From Leeuwenhoekiella polynyae (GTDB lineage: Bacteria; Bacteroidota; Bacteroidia; Flavobacteriales; Flavobacteriaceae): a stretch of 64,000 nt of DNA. A program made the translations under genes and the position numbers. The DNA is taken from assembly GCF_004104075.1 (NCBI RefSeq), contig NZ_QOVK01000023.1, forward strand, positions 1-64,000, written 5' to 3'. Of this stretch, positions 9,945-19,164 are shown in pieces; within the stretch, counting starts at the first letter, position 1; each line of letters begins with the position of its first letter. Under the pieces are notes generated by a model. That model saw only the letters and a list, made by a program, of their open reading frames with translations, did not search any database and was not told where the DNA came from.

Positions 9945-10202
9945 ATGGAAAAAAGAAATTTAAGAAAAGAACGTATAGGTGTCGTTACCAGTAATAAAAT
10001 GCAGAAATCTATCGTGGTTTCTGAGGTTAAGAAAGTAAAACACCCTATGTATGGTAAGTTCGTTTTAAAAACGAAAAAATACGTAGCACACGACGAGCAA
10101 AATGACTGCAATATTGGAGATACAGTAAAGATCATGGAAACTAGACCTTTAAGTAAATCTAAGAGTTGGAGACTTGTAGAAATCATTGAAAGAGCTAAGT
10201 AA
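9945..10202 (+). CDS. rpsQ: 30S ribosomal protein S17
   Basis: An OB-fold S17 of 85 residues starting [20 protein letters not shown]. An ATG at 9933 would add four residues and overlap the rpmC stop. The ATG at 9945 gives the length and N-terminus usual for Flavobacteriia, so it is preferred, although both are possible. The signature [21 protein letters not shown] and [16 protein letters not shown] are present. S17 binds the 5' domain of 16S rRNA early in assembly. Confidence 0.95.
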   Translation: MEKRNLRKERIGVVTSNKMQKSIVVSEVKKVKHPMYGKFVLKTKKYVAHDEQNDCNIGDTVKIMETRPLSKSKSWRLVEIIERAK

Positions 10203-10204
10203 TT

Positions 10205-10573
10205 ATGTTACAACAAGAATCAAGATTAAGAGTAGCTGACAACACCGGGGCAAAAGAAGTTTTGACTATCCGCGTGTTAGGTGGTACAAAGAGAAGATAT
10301 GCTTCTGTAGGTGATAAGATTGTTGTTTCTGTAAAAGATGCAACTCCAAACGGCCAAGTTAAAAAAGGAGCTGTTTCTACTGCGGTAGTTGTGCGTACAC
10401 GTAAAGAAGTGCGTCGTCCTGACGGATCTTATATCCGTTTTGATGATAATGCTTGTGTACTTTTAAATGCTCAGGGAGAGATGCGCGGTACTCGTGTATT
10501 TGGTCCTGTAGCAAGAGAGCTTCGTGAGAAACAATTCATGAAGATTGTATCATTAGCGCCTGAGGTGCTTTAA
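10205..10573 (+). CDS. rplN: 50S ribosomal protein L14
   Basis: A 122-residue L14, begins [20 protein letters not shown] and ends with the [19 protein letters not shown] core. L14 lies at the subunit interface, forms bridge contacts with 16S rRNA and is the binding site for silencing factor RsfS. Only 2 nt separate it from rpsQ. Confidence 0.98.
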   Translation: MLQQESRLRVADNTGAKEVLTIRVLGGTKRRYASVGDKIVVSVKDATPNGQVKKGAVSTAVVVRTRKEVRRPDGSYIRFDDNACVLLNAQGEMRGTRVFGPVARELREKQFMKIVSLAPEVL

Positions 10574-10585
10574 TACAGTATTAAA

Positions 10586-10897
10586 ATGACAAAGCTTAAA
10601 ATAAAAGTTGGAGATACCGTTCGTGTTACTGCAGGTGATCATAAAGGTCAGGAAGGTAAGGTGCAACGTGTATTTAAAGATAAGAACAAAGCGATCGTTG
10701 AAGGGATTAATTTGGTTTCTAAACACGAGAAGCCAAGTGCTTCAAATCCTCAAGGTGGTATCGCAAAGAAAGAAGCTGCTTTACATATTTCTAACCTGTC
10801 ATTAGTTGACGGTAATGGTGATGCTACTCGTGTAGGTTATCGTGTAGAAGGTGATAAGAAAGTGCGTTTTTCTAAAAAATCAAATGAAGTAATTTAG
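10586..10897 (+). CDS. rplX: 50S ribosomal protein L24
   Basis: A 103-residue L24 with the KOW motif near the N-terminus ([21 protein letters not shown]) and the [21 protein letters not shown] segment. L24 starts 50S assembly by binding the 5' domain of 23S rRNA. It ends 2 nt before rplE. Confidence 0.97.
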   Translation: MTKLKIKVGDTVRVTAGDHKGQEGKVQRVFKDKNKAIVEGINLVSKHEKPSASNPQGGIAKKEAALHISNLSLVDGNGDATRVGYRVEGDKKVRFSKKSNEVI

Positions 10898-10899
10898 TT

Positions 10900-11451
10900 A
10901 TGGCTTACATTTCAAGACTAAAGACAGAATATAAAGAGCGTGTAATAGCGGCTCTTACTGAAGAGTTTGGGTATAAGAATGTTATGCAAGTACCTAAATT
11001 AAAAAAGATTGTAATTTCTAGGGGTGTTGGTGCTGCTGTAGCTGACAAAAAGTTGATAGACTATTCTGTAGAAGAATTGACTACCATCGCTGGTCAGCGT
11101 GCAATTGCAACAATGTCTAAAAAGGATGTTGCTGCTTTTAAACTTAGAAAAGGTATGCCGATTGGAGCTAAAGTTACATTGCGTGGTGAGCGTATGTATG
11201 AGTTCTTAGATCGTTTGATCACTTCTGCATTACCTCGAGTAAGAGATTTTAACGGTATCAATGCAACAGGATTTGATGGTCGCGGTAACTATAGTTTAGG
11301 TATCGAAGAGCAAATCATATTTCCTGAAATAGATATTGATAAAGTGCGTAAAATTGAAGGTATGAATGTTACCTTTGAAACTTCTGCAGAAACAGATAAA
11401 GAAGCAAAAGCATTATTAACTCAATTGGGGCTACCCTTTAAAAAGAAGTAA
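10900..11451 (+). CDS. rplE: 50S ribosomal protein L5
   Basis: A 183-residue L5. It contains [14 protein letters not shown], the [19 protein letters not shown] loop and [22 protein letters not shown]5 binds 5S rRNA with L18 in the central protuberance and contacts P-site tRNA. It sits 2 nt before rpsN. Confidence 0.98.
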   Translation: MAYISRLKTEYKERVIAALTEEFGYKNVMQVPKLKKIVISRGVGAAVADKKLIDYSVEELTTIAGQRAIATMSKKDVAAFKLRKGMPIGAKVTLRGERMYEFLDRLITSALPRVRDFNGINATGFDGRGNYSLGIEEQIIFPEIDIDKVRKIEGMNVTFETSAETDKEAKALLTQLGLPFKKK

Positions 11452-11453
11452 TT

Positions 11454-11723
11454 ATGGCAAAAGAATCAATGAAAGCTCGCGAGAGAAAACGTGAGAAACT
11501 TGCAGCCAAATATGCTGAAAAAAGAAAAGCCTTAAAAGAGGCTGGTGATTATGAAGCATTACAAAAGCTGCCTAAAAACGCATCTCCTGTGCGTCAACAT
11601 AACCGTTGTAAATTAACAGGACGTCCTAAGGGATATATGAGAACTTTTGGTATTTCACGCGTTATGTTTCGTGAGATGGCTAATCAAGGTCTTATACCAG
11701 GTGTAAAAAAGGCAAGCTGGTAA
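11454..11723 (+). CDS. rpsN: 30S ribosomal protein S14, zinc-free form
   Basis: An 89-residue S14 ending in the family motif [20 protein letters not shown] and GVKKASW. It is the long form without zinc-binding CxxC pairs, since only one Cys is present, in contrast to the 61-residue zinc form common in Gram-positive bacteria. S14 is a 30S head protein near the A and P sites. It is followed by a 72-nt gap with a hairpin before rpsH. Confidence 0.97.
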   Translation: MAKESMKARERKREKLAAKYAEKRKALKEAGDYEALQKLPKNASPVRQHNRCKLTGRPKGYMRTFGISRVMFREMANQGLIPGVKKASW

Positions 11724-11737
11724 ATTAAGAATAAATT

Positions 11738-11781
11738 GGTTTTAGGTTCATTTTAAATAGTTAAATATGAAAACCAAAACC
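11738..11781 (+). promoter_or_regulatory. Hairpin between rpsN and rpsH
   Basis: An irregular stem: GGTTTT (11738-11743) with AAAACC (11776-11781), GGTT (11745-11748) with AACC (11772-11775), and CAT (11749-11751) with ATG (11767-11769), enclosing an AT-rich loop. It occupies one of the few sizeable gaps in the spc block, just before the S8 gene. S8 is the translational repressor of the spc operon in E. coli; an equivalent role here is inferred. Confidence 0.4.
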
Positions 11782-11795
11782 GCAATCTAATATAA

Positions 11796-12194
11796 ATGTA
11801 TACAGATACTATTGCAGATTTTCTAACTAGGATTAGAAACGCAGCGGCAGCAAACCACAGAGTTGTGGAAATACCTGCTTCAAACTTAAAGAAAGAGATA
11901 ACTAAGATCTTGTTTGATCAAGGTTACATTTTGAGTTACAAATTTGAAGATAAAACTGCTCAAGGCACTATTAAAATTGCCTTGAAGTATGATAAAGAGA
12001 CTAAAGAGTCTGTTATCAAAAATATTCAGAGAATTAGTAAGCCTGGTTTACGTAAATACTCATCTTCTAAAGATGTGCCACGTATTCTTAATGGTTTAGG
12101 AATCTCTATTGTTTCTACTTCAAAAGGAGTAATGACAGGAAAGCAAGCTCAAAGTGAGAATGTTGGAGGCGAAGTGCTTTGCTACGTATATTAA
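11796..12194 (+). CDS. rpsH: 30S ribosomal protein S8
   Basis: A 132-residue S8, begins MYTDTIADFLTRIRNAAAAN and ends with GISIVSTSKGVMTGKQAQSENVGGEVLCYVY, the C-terminal RNA-binding domain. S8 binds helix 21 of 16S rRNA. It is preceded by the hairpin at 11738-11781. The 20-nt gap to rplF fits a shared transcript. Confidence 0.98.
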   Translation: MYTDTIADFLTRIRNAAAANHRVVEIPASNLKKEITKILFDQGYILSYKFEDKTAQGTIKIALKYDKETKESVIKNIQRISKPGLRKYSSSKDVPRILNGLGISIVSTSKGVMTGKQAQSENVGGEVLCYVY

Positions 12195-12214
12195 TCAGTT
12201 AAAAGAACAGAGCA

Positions 12215-12757
12215 ATGTCAAGAATAGGAAAAAACCCAATTACAATACCTTCTGGTGTTACTGTTGAAGTAGCGGGGGGTATCATTACTGTAAAAGGAAA
12301 GTTAGGAGAGCTTAAGCAAGAGTATTCTAACATAGATATTAAGATTGAAGAAGGTGTTATTACGTTAGAACGTTCTTCTGAGAAAAAAGATGATAAAGCT
12401 AAGCATGGTCTTTACCGTGCACTTATTGCTAATATGATTGAAGGTGTAGCTAATGGTTATACTAAATCTTTAGAGTTGGTGGGTGTAGGTTATAGAGCTA
12501 GCAACCAAGGTCAGAAATTAGATATGGCTCTTGGCTTCTCTCACAATATTGTGTTAGAGGTGGCTCCTGAGGTTGTAGTTGAAACTGTAACTGAAAAAGG
12601 GAAAAATCCGATAGTAAAATTAACTTCTTACGACAAACAATTGGTTGGTCAGGTTGCTGCTAAGATTAGAGGCTTCCGTAAGCCAGAACCTTACAAAGGA
12701 AAAGGTATCAAGTTTGTAGGAGAACAAATCAGAAGAAAAGCAGGTAAATCTGCATAA
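12215..12757 (+). CDS. rplF: 50S ribosomal protein L6
   Basis: A 180-residue L6 built of two duplicated domains; the C-terminal one holds the signature [21 protein letters not shown]. It begins [16 protein letters not shown]6 binds 23S rRNA near the sarcin-ricin loop, where elongation factors act. Confidence 0.98.
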   Translation: MSRIGKNPITIPSGVTVEVAGGIITVKGKLGELKQEYSNIDIKIEEGVITLERSSEKKDDKAKHGLYRALIANMIEGVANGYTKSLELVGVGYRASNQGQKLDMALGFSHNIVLEVAPEVVVETVTEKGKNPIVKLTSYDKQLVGQVAAKIRGFRKPEPYKGKGIKFVGEQIRRKAGKSA

Positions 12758-12768
12758 TATATAGCGAT

Positions 12769-13122
12769 ATGGCATTTTCAAAATACACAAGAAGAAATAA
12801 GATACGTCGCAGAATTCGTAAGTCACTTACTGGTACTGCAGAGCGCCCAAGACTTTCTGTATATAGAAGTAATAAAGAGATTTACGCACAGATTATAGAT
12901 GATACTACTGGTAAAACATTAGGTGCTGCGTCTTCAAGAGATAAAGACTTTTCTGCAGAAGGAAATAAAGCTGATGTTGCTAAACTTGTAGGTAAGGCAA
13001 TTGCAGAGAAAGCTAAAGAAGCAGGTATAGAAGCTGTAGCTTTTGATAGAGGTGGTTATTTATACCACGGTAGAGTAAAACAATTAGCAGAAGGAGCCCG
13101 AGAAGGCGGATTAAAATTCTAA
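12769..13122 (+). CDS. rplR: 50S ribosomal protein L18
   Basis: A 117-residue L18 with [20 protein letters not shown] near the N-terminus and the C-terminal signature [27 protein letters not shown]18 binds 5S rRNA together with L5. It lies between rplF (11 nt) and rpsE (6 nt). Confidence 0.98.
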   Translation: MAFSKYTRRNKIRRRIRKSLTGTAERPRLSVYRSNKEIYAQIIDDTTGKTLGAASSRDKDFSAEGNKADVAKLVGKAIAEKAKEAGIEAVAFDRGGYLYHGRVKQLAEGAREGGLKF

Positions 13123-13128
13123 GAAGTT

Positions 13129-13653
13129 ATGTATCAAAAATATAAAAACGTAGAGTTAGTAAAACCAAGTGGATTGGATCTTAAAGATCGTTTAGTTGGT
13201 GTTCAACGTGTTACTAAGGTAACAAAAGGTGGTAGAGCTTTTGGATTTTCTGCTATTGTTGTTGTAGGTGACGAGAGTGGTGTTGTAGGTCAGGGCCTTG
13301 GTAAGTCTAAGGATGTTGCTAGTGCAATTGCTAAGGCAGTAGAAGACGCTAAGAAAAATCTAGTACGTATCCCTCTAAATAAGAGTACTATTCCTCATGA
13401 GCAAAAAGGAAAATATGGCGGAGCACGTGTTCTGCTTATGCCAGCTGCTCCAGGTACCGGTGTTATTGCCGGTGGTGCAATACGTTCAGTTCTTGAATCT
13501 GTAGGTATTCATGATGTACTTTCAAAAAATCAAGGATCTTCTAACCCACATAACGTGGTAAAAGCTACCTTTGACGCTTTGTTGCAATTACGTAGTGCAG
13601 AGACTGTAGCTAAACAAAGAGGAATTTCTCTTGAAAAAGTTTTTAAAGGATAA
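13129..13653 (+). CDS. rpsE: 30S ribosomal protein S5
   Basis: A 174-residue S5. The N-terminal dsRBD-like domain includes [22 protein letters not shown], and the C-terminal domain has [22 protein letters not shown]5 lines the mRNA entry tunnel and affects decoding accuracy. It starts [20 protein letters not shown], typical of this group. Confidence 0.98.
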   Translation: MYQKYKNVELVKPSGLDLKDRLVGVQRVTKVTKGGRAFGFSAIVVVGDESGVVGQGLGKSKDVASAIAKAVEDAKKNLVRIPLNKSTIPHEQKGKYGGARVLLMPAAPGTGVIAGGAIRSVLESVGIHDVLSKNQGSSNPHNVVKATFDALLQLRSAETVAKQRGISLEKVFKG

Positions 13654-13664
13654 TTTTTAAGACA

Positions 13665-13844
13665 ATGGCAAAAATTAAAGTAACTAAGGTAAAGAGTGCT
13701 ATTAACCGTACTCAAAACCAGAAGAGAACTCTAGAGGCATTAGGTCTTAGAAAAATGGGCCAGGTTGTTGAGCATGAAAATACTCCGAACATCTTGGGAA
13801 TGATTAATAAAGTAAGTCATTTAGTTTCTGTAGAAGAAGCTTAA
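13665..13844 (+). CDS. rpmD: 50S ribosomal protein L30
   Basis: A 59-residue L30, reading [20 protein letters not shown], then [20 protein letters not shown] and a short C-terminal strand. The KVT-K-SxIxR and [14 protein letters not shown] segments are diagnostic. It fills the gap between rpsE and rplO (11 and 12 nt). It is optional in bacteria but present here in the standard position. Confidence 0.96.
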   Translation: MAKIKVTKVKSAINRTQNQKRTLEALGLRKMGQVVEHENTPNILGMINKVSHLVSVEEA

Positions 13845-13856
13845 ATATAAATAGAA

Positions 13857-14309
13857 ATGGGTTTAAACAGTCTAAAACCGGCAGCAGGCTCGGTAAAAAA
13901 GAACGACAGCAGGCGAGGTCGTGGTGAAGCTACAGGAAATGGTGGAACTGCTGGCCGTGGGCACAAAGGTGCGAAGTCACGATCAGGATATTCTAAAAAA
14001 GTAGGTTTTGAAGGTGGGCAAATGCCACTTCAAAGACGTGTTCCTAAGTTTGGTTTTACAAACATTAACCGTAAAGAGTTTACAGGAGTAAATCTTGATA
14101 CACTACAAGAATATGTTGACGCTGGTAGAATCAAAGATGAAGTTACCATTGATGTTTTAGTACAAAACAGACTTGCCGGGAAAAATGATCTTGTAAAGAT
14201 TTTAGGTCGTGGTGAGTTAAAAGCTAAATTGAAGATTACAGTTCATAAATTTACAGCCTCAGCACAGAAAGCTATAGAAGCGGCAGGCGGAGAAGCAGTA
14301 ACTTTATAA
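13857..14309 (+). CDS. rplO: 50S ribosomal protein L15
   Basis: A 150-residue L15. It has the glycine/arginine-rich N-terminal extension (RRGRGEATGNGGTAGRGHKG) that threads into 23S rRNA, then FEGGQMPLQRRVPKFGF. L15 is a late-assembly 50S protein. It ends 10 nt before secY. Confidence 0.98.
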   Translation: MGLNSLKPAAGSVKKNDSRRGRGEATGNGGTAGRGHKGAKSRSGYSKKVGFEGGQMPLQRRVPKFGFTNINRKEFTGVNLDTLQEYVDAGRIKDEVTIDVLVQNRLAGKNDLVKILGRGELKAKLKITVHKFTASAQKAIEAAGGEAVTL

Positions 14310-14319
14310 CACAATCAGC

Positions 14320-15657
14320 ATGAAGGCTATAGAAACGATTAAAAATATTTGGAAGATTGAAGAGTTAAAGAATCGTATTCTTTTAACCCTAGGTTTACTT
14401 TTGGTATACCGTTTTGGGGCTCAAATCGTACTTCCTGGTATTGATGCATCTCAGTTAGCCAATTTGTCTGCTCAAACAGACGGTGGATTACTTGGGTTAT
14501 TAAACGCATTTACAGGAGGGGCATTTTCTAATGCCTCTGTATTTGCATTAGGTATTATGCCTTACATATCTGCTTCAATTGTAGTGCAGCTTATGGGTAT
14601 AGCGGTACCTTACTTGCAGAAACTTCAAAAGGAAGGTGAGAGTGGTCGTCGTAAAATTAATCAGATTACACGCTGGTTAACCATTGCGATAACACTTATT
14701 CAGGGTCCTGGTTATATTACAAATCTGTTCAACATTCTTCCTCCGGAAGCATTTGTTATGGGGAGTAATGTAACTTTTATAGTTTCTTCGGTTATTATTC
14801 TTACTACAGGTTGTATTTTTGCAATGTGGTTAGGAGAAAAGATCACTGATAAGGGTATTGGTAATGGTATCTCACTGTTAATTATGGTGGGTATTATTGC
14901 GCGTTTACCTCAGTCTTTTCTTCAGGAATGGGTTTCAAGAGTTTCAGAATCTAATGGAGGATTAATTATGATCCTTATAGAGTTAGTGATTTGGTTTGTA
15001 ATCGTTTTACTATCTGTTCTCCTTGTAATGGCCGTACGTCAAATACCTGTGCAATATGCTCGTAGAACTGCTAGTGGTAGTTACGAGCGTAATGTTTTTG
15101 GTAGTCGTCAGTACATTCCTTTAAAATTGAATGCTTCAGGGGTGATGCCTATCATTTTTGCTCAGGCAATTATGTTTATTCCTGGTGCGGTTATTGGACT
15201 TTCAGATTCTCCAATGGCTCAAAGTATAGCATCTCAGTTTACTAACATTTTTGGATTTTGGTACAACTTAGTGTTTGGTTTATTGATAATCATTTTTACG
15301 TATTTCTATACGGCGATTACAGTACCAACTAATAAAATGGCTGATGATCTTAAAAGAAGTGGAGGTTTTATCGCGGGTATTAGACCGGGTACTGAGACTT
15401 CTGAATATTTAGATCGAATTATGTCTCAGATTACACTTCCAGGTTCTGTGTTTCTAGCTCTTATCGCTATTTTCCCAGCAATTGCAGTTAGTGTTTTAGG
15501 GATGCAACAGGGATGGGCTTTGTTTTACGGTGGAACGTCATTGCTTATCTTAGTAGGTGTAGCTATCGATACTATGCAACAAGTAAATTCATACTTATTG
15601 AATAGACATTATGATGGCTTAATGAAAACTGGTAAAAACAGAAAAGCAGTAGCATAA
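14320..15657 (+). CDS. secY: Preprotein translocase subunit SecY
   Basis: A 445-residue membrane protein with about ten transmembrane helices, the channel of the Sec translocon. The plug/TM2 region [22 protein letters not shown] and the cytosolic loop [21 protein letters not shown] are recognisable. It partners with SecE and SecG, SecA, and the SecDF encoded at 52956. Its TAA overlaps the ATG of infA by one base. The adk and map genes that follow secY in many bacteria are absent. Confidence 0.98.
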   Translation: MKAIETIKNIWKIEELKNRILLTLGLLLVYRFGAQIVLPGIDASQLANLSAQTDGGLLGLLNAFTGGAFSNASVFALGIMPYISASIVVQLMGIAVPYLQKLQKEGESGRRKINQITRWLTIAITLIQGPGYITNLFNILPPEAFVMGSNVTFIVSSVIILTTGCIFAMWLGEKITDKGIGNGISLLIMVGIIARLPQSFLQEWVSRVSESNGGLIMILIELVIWFVIVLLSVLLVMAVRQIPVQYARRTASGSYERNVFGSRQYIPLKLNASGVMPIIFAQAIMFIPGAVIGLSDSPMAQSIASQFTNIFGFWYNLVFGLLIIIFTYFYTAITVPTNKMADDLKRSGGFIAGIRPGTETSEYLDRIMSQITLPGSVFLALIAIFPAIAVSVLGMQQGWALFYGGTSLLILVGVAIDTMQQVNSYLLNRHYDGLMKTGKNRKAVA

Positions 15658-15872
15658 TGGCAAAACAACAAGCAATAGAACAAGACGGTTCAATTATTGA
15701 AGCATTGTCTAACGCAATGTTTCGCGTTGAGCTAGAAAATGGTCACATCGTGACTGCGCATATCTCAGGTAAGATGCGCATGCATTATATAAAATTACTA
15801 CCTGGGGACAAAGTAAAACTTGAAATGAGCCCATACGATTTATCTAAGGCTCGTATAACTTATAGATACTAG
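15657..15872 (+). CDS. infA: Translation initiation factor IF-1
   Basis: A 71-residue OB-fold protein, begins [22 protein letters not shown] and ends [14 protein letters not shown], a near-universal IF-1 ending. It blocks the A site during initiation. The start overlaps the secY stop (TAATG), and rpmJ follows after 4 nt. Confidence 0.98.
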   Translation: MAKQQAIEQDGSIIEALSNAMFRVELENGHIVTAHISGKMRMHYIKLLPGDKVKLEMSPYDLSKARITYRY

Positions 15873-15876
15873 TAAG

Positions 15877-15993
15877 ATGAAAGTAAGAGCATCAGTGAAG
15901 AAAAGAAGTGCAGACTGCAAAATCGTGCGTCGCAAAGGAAGATTATACGTTATTAATAAAAAGAACCCTAAGTTCAAACAAAGACAAGGTTAA
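15877..15993 (+). CDS. rpmJ: 50S ribosomal protein L36, zinc-free form
   Basis: A 38-residue L36, beginning [20 protein letters not shown] and ending PKFKQRQG. The zinc form has three Cys and one His; here only Cys14 remains (Ser at 11, Asn near 27, Phe at 33), so this is the C-minus, zinc-independent type. Position between infA and rpsM is the standard one. Confidence 0.96.
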   Translation: MKVRASVKKRSADCKIVRRKGRLYVINKKNPKFKQRQG

Positions 15994-15998
15994 GGATT

Positions 15999-16373
15999 AT
16001 GGCTAGAATTGCAGGGGTAGATATCCCAAAACAAAAAAGAGGTGTAATCGCTTTGACGTACATCTTTGGAATCGGAAAAAGTAGAGCTGAGAAAATATTA
16101 GCTCAAGCTGACGTTGATGAGAATTTAAAAGTAAACGAGTGGGATGATGATCAAATAGGTCGTATTCGTGAAGCTGTAGGTACTTATAAGATTGAAGGTG
16201 AGCTTAGAAGTGAAGTTTCTATGAGCATCAAACGTCTTATGGATATTGGTTGCTACCGTGGGATCAGACATCGTTCTGGTTTGCCATTACGTGGACAACG
16301 AACTAAGAATAACTCAAGAACCCGTAAAGGGAAGCGTAAAACGGTTGCTAATAAGAAAAAGGCAACTAAATAA
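15999..16373 (+). CDS. rpsM: 30S ribosomal protein S13
   Basis: A 124-residue S13, begins [20 protein letters not shown] and ends with [23 protein letters not shown] followed by a basic tail that reaches P-site tRNA. S13 forms intersubunit bridges with L5. It is 5 nt after rpmJ and 9 nt before rpsK. Confidence 0.98.
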   Translation: MARIAGVDIPKQKRGVIALTYIFGIGKSRAEKILAQADVDENLKVNEWDDDQIGRIREAVGTYKIEGELRSEVSMSIKRLMDIGCYRGIRHRSGLPLRGQRTKNNSRTRKGKRKTVANKKKATK

Positions 16374-16382
16374 TAAGTAACA

Positions 16383-16805
16383 ATGGCAAAGCAAAACACT
16401 AAAGGTGGAGGAAAAAACGCTAAAGCTGGTAAAGGAACCAAAAAGCGTAAAGTAATTGTTGAGTCTGTAGGTGAAGCACATATTGCAGCATCTTTCAACA
16501 ACATATTGATTTCTTTGACTAATAAGAAAGGTGATGTTGTTTCTTGGTCTTCAGCCGGTAAAATGGGTTTTAGAGGTTCTAAGAAAAATACTCCTTACGC
16601 TGCACAGCTAGCTGCAGAGGATGCTAGTAAAGTAGCTCACGAAGCTGGTTTGCGTAAAGTAAAAGTTTACGTTAAGGGACCAGGTAACGGTCGTGAATCT
16701 GCAATACGTTCTATACACAATAGTGGGATCGAAGTAACAGAAATTATTGACGTTACTCCATTACCTCACAACGGATGTCGTCCTCCTAAACGAAGAAGAG
16801 TTTAA
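16383..16805 (+). CDS. rpsK: 30S ribosomal protein S11
   Basis: A 140-residue S11 with a lysine/glycine-rich N-terminal extension (residues 1-20) and the family core [15 protein letters not shown] and [23 protein letters not shown], ending [13 protein letters not shown]11 forms the 30S platform near the E site. It is followed by the 86-nt structured leader of rpsD. Confidence 0.98.
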   Translation: MAKQNTKGGGKNAKAGKGTKKRKVIVESVGEAHIAASFNNILISLTNKKGDVVSWSSAGKMGFRGSKKNTPYAAQLAAEDASKVAHEAGLRKVKVYVKGPGNGRESAIRSIHNSGIEVTEIIDVTPLPHNGCRPPKRRRV

Positions 16806-16818
16806 TTAATTTTTTTAT

Positions 16819-16875
16819 ATCAATCGGGGAGTATTGATTTTGCGAAGGACTAGACCTTAATTCCTTAATCACCCC
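16819..16875 (+). promoter_or_regulatory. Candidate S4-binding leader with pseudoknot before rpsD
   Basis: A hairpin ATCAAT (16819-16824), loop CGGGGAGT, ATTGAT (16833-16838) presents GGGG (16826-16829), which can pair with CCCC (16872-16875), forming a pseudoknot 16 nt before the rpsD ATG. Between them AAGGA (16845-16849) can pair with TCCTT (16862-16866). S4 is an autogenous repressor that binds pseudoknotted leaders in other bacteria. Leader RNAs for S4 have been reported in Bacteroidota as far as I recall. Confidence 0.55.
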
Positions 16876-16891
16876 ACTAATAAACATTATA

Positions 16892-17497
16892 ATGGCAAGA
16901 TATACCGGTCCTAAGACTAAAATCGCCCGTAAATTTGGTGAAGCGATTTTTGGAGATGACAAATCTTTTGAAAAAAGAAACTATCCTCCTGGTCAACACG
17001 GAAACAACAGACGTCGTGGTAAAAAGTCTGAATATGCTATACAGCTTCAAGAGAAGCAAAAAGCAAAATACACTTATGGGATTTTAGAAAATCAATTCCG
17101 TAATATGTTTGAAAAAGCAACACGTGCTACTGGAATTACTGGGGTTGTATTATTACAACTTTGTGAGTCTCGTTTGGATAACGTTGTTTTTAGAATGGGT
17201 ATTGCTCCATCAAGAAGAGCAGCTCGTCAATTTGTTTCACACAGACATATCACTGTTAATGGTGAATTAGTGAATATCCCATCTTATCAAATTAAGCCTG
17301 GAGATGTTGTTGCTGTACGTGAAAAATCTAAATCTTTAACTGCGATCCAAGATTCTCTTGCAAATGCAAGTCACGTTTATGAGTGGATTACTTGGAACAA
17401 CGATTCAAAACAAGGTACTTTCGTTTCTATACCAGAGCGTATTCAGATTCCAGAAAATATCAATGAGCAGTTCATTGTAGAATTGTACTCTAAATAA
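16892..17497 (+). CDS. rpsD: 30S ribosomal protein S4
   Basis: A 201-residue S4, begins [20 protein letters not shown], with the S4 RNA-binding domain ([42 protein letters not shown]). S4 nucleates 16S 5'-domain assembly. No N-terminal Cys-rich zinc motif is present, so it is the zinc-free type. The gap before it holds a pseudoknot-like leader, and rpoA follows after 26 nt. Confidence 0.98.
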   Translation: MARYTGPKTKIARKFGEAIFGDDKSFEKRNYPPGQHGNNRRRGKKSEYAIQLQEKQKAKYTYGILENQFRNMFEKATRATGITGVVLLQLCESRLDNVVFRMGIAPSRRAARQFVSHRHITVNGELVNIPSYQIKPGDVVAVREKSKSLTAIQDSLANASHVYEWITWNNDSKQGTFVSIPERIQIPENINEQFIVELYSK

Positions 17498-17523
17498 TAA
17501 TAACAACTCTTAGAAAACATAAT

Positions 17524-18516
17524 ATGGCATTACTAAATTTCCAGAAGCCTGATAAGGTCATAATGATTGACTCTACTGACTTTGAAGGTAAGTTTGAATT
17601 CAGACCTTTAGAGCCAGGTTACGGTTTAACTGTGGGTAACGCGTTACGTAGAGTTTTGCTTTCTTCGTTAGAAGGGTTTGCAATTACTTCGGTACGCGTT
17701 GAAGGAGTTGACCATGAGTTTTCAACTATTGCAGGAGTTGTAGAAGACTTTACAGAGATCATTCTTAATCTTAAACAAGTTCGTTTTAAAAGACAAATTG
17801 ATGAGATTGATAATGAAACTGTAACTATTTCGGTTTCTGATAAAGAACAATTAACTGCTGGAGATTTTCAGAAATTTATTTCTGGTTTCCAAATTCTTAA
17901 TCCAGACTTGGTAATTGCCAATATGGAGAAGAAAGTTAATATCAATATGGAGATCACGGTAGAAAAAGGTCGTGGTTATGTTCCTGCGGAAGAGAACAAA
18001 AAGCAAAATGCACCTGTCGGTACTATTTTTACAGATTCAATTTATACTCCAATTAAGAACGTAAAGTATAGTATAGAAAACTATCGTGTTGAACAAAAAA
18101 CTGATTATGAAAAATTAGTTTTTGAAATCATCACTGATGGTTCTATTCACCCTAAGGATGCTTTAACTGAAGCTGCAAAAACTTTGATTCACCACTTTAT
18201 GTTGTTTTCTGATGAGCGTATCACCCTTGAGGCTGATGAAATTGCTCAGACTGAAACATATGATGAAGAGTCATTGCACATGCGTCAGTTGCTTAAGACA
18301 AAATTAGTTGACATGGATCTTTCGGTTCGTGCTCTTAACTGTCTTAAAGCTGCAGAAGTAGAAACTTTAGGAGACTTAGTTTCTTACAATAAAAACGATT
18401 TGATGAAGTTCCGTAACTTTGGTAAAAAATCTCTTACAGAGCTTGAAGAGCTTGTAAATGTAAAAGGTTTGAATTTCGGAATGGATCTATCAAAATATAA
18501 ATTAGATAAAGACTAG
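17524..18516 (+). CDS. rpoA: RNA polymerase subunit alpha
   Basis: A 330-residue alpha subunit. The N-terminal dimerisation domain contains [25 protein letters not shown]. The C-terminal domain (about residues 245-325) contains [18 protein letters not shown] and [18 protein letters not shown], the helix-hairpin-helix surface that touches UP elements and activators. Position between rpsD and rplQ is standard. Confidence 0.98.
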   Translation: MALLNFQKPDKVIMIDSTDFEGKFEFRPLEPGYGLTVGNALRRVLLSSLEGFAITSVRVEGVDHEFSTIAGVVEDFTEIILNLKQVRFKRQIDEIDNETVTISVSDKEQLTAGDFQKFISGFQILNPDLVIANMEKKVNINMEITVEKGRGYVPAEENKKQNAPVGTIFTDSIYTPIKNVKYSIENYRVEQKTDYEKLVFEIITDGSIHPKDALTEAAKTLIHHFMLFSDERITLEADEIAQTETYDEESLHMRQLLKTKLVDMDLSVRALNCLKAAEVETLGDLVSYNKNDLMKFRNFGKKSLTELEELVNVKGLNFGMDLSKYKLDKD

Positions 18517-18530
18517 TAATACTTCATAAT

Positions 18531-18555
18531 TTGCTCCTCAAAAAGGGTTGAGCAA
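18531..18555 (+). promoter_or_regulatory. Hairpin between rpoA and rplQ
   Basis: TTGCTC (18531-18536) pairs with GAGCAA (18550-18555) within the 64-nt gap. It lacks a T-run, so it is more likely a processing or translational-control site than a terminator. Function is inferred only. Confidence 0.3.
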
Positions 18556-18580
18556 GATGGATGTTAAATTTTAAAATGTC

Positions 18581-19060
18581 ATGAGACACGGAAAAAAGAA
18601 TAATCATTTAGGACGTCAGACAGCACATAGAAAATCTATGTTGGCTAATATGGCTTGTTCATTAATTGAACACAAACGTATTAATACAACTGTTGCAAAA
18701 GCAAAAGCTCTTAAACAGTTTGTTGAGCCTTTAGTTACAAAGTCTAAAGAAGACACTACTCACAATCGTCGTATTGTGATGAGTAAATTGCGTCAAAAAG
18801 ATGCAGTTGCAGAACTCTTTAGAGATGTTGCTGTAAAAGTAGGTGACCGTCCAGGAGGTTATACTAGAATTATCAAATTAGGAAATCGTCTAGGAGATAA
18901 TGCTGATATGGCAATGATTGAATTGGTTGATTATAACGAGATTTATAACTTAGGTAAAACGAAGAAAAAATCAACTCGTAGAGCAGGTAAAAAAGCTCCT
19001 GCAGCTGCAACAACTGAAGCTCCTGCTAAAGAGGTAAAAGCTAATGACGAAGAAGAATAA
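18581..19060 (+). CDS. rplQ: 50S ribosomal protein L17
   Basis: A 159-residue L17. The core (residues 1-118) begins [20 protein letters not shown] and includes the [22 protein letters not shown] signature. It is longer than the approximately 120-residue minimal L17 because of a low-complexity Lys/Ala/Glu C-terminal tail (about residues 130-159), common in Bacteroidota. It is the last gene of the cluster, followed by a strong terminator. Confidence 0.98.
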   Translation: MRHGKKNNHLGRQTAHRKSMLANMACSLIEHKRINTTVAKAKALKQFVEPLVTKSKEDTTHNRRIVMSKLRQKDAVAELFRDVAVKVGDRPGGYTRIIKLGNRLGDNADMAMIELVDYNEIYNLGKTKKKSTRRAGKKAPAAATTEAPAKEVKANDEEE

Positions 19061-19084
19061 AAATATATTTATTTTTTAACTTTC

Positions 19085-19121
19085 AAAAAAAGGATAAGCC
19101 CTAGGGCTTATCCTTTTTTTT
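19085..19121 (+). terminator. Terminator of the ribosomal superoperon
   Basis: A perfect 11-bp inverted repeat (19091-19101 with 19104-19114) is flanked by A- and T-runs, so it could work in both directions. It separates rplQ from the carA promoter. Confidence 0.9.
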
Positions 19122-19126
19122 ATAAT

Positions 19127-19134
19127 TATTTTTG
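19127..19134 (+). promoter_or_regulatory. -7 element of the carA promoter
   Basis: TATTTTTG matches TAnnTTTG, 30 nt before the carA ATG at 19165. No clear TTG is seen upstream because the rplQ terminator occupies that position. Confidence 0.5.
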
Positions 19135-19164
19135 CAACAAATTATAAGTTATAGAATCTGCCTT

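Noticed and set aside
19132-19164. Upstream TTG start for carA
   Set aside because: The TTG is part of the -7 promoter element; homologues start at 19165.
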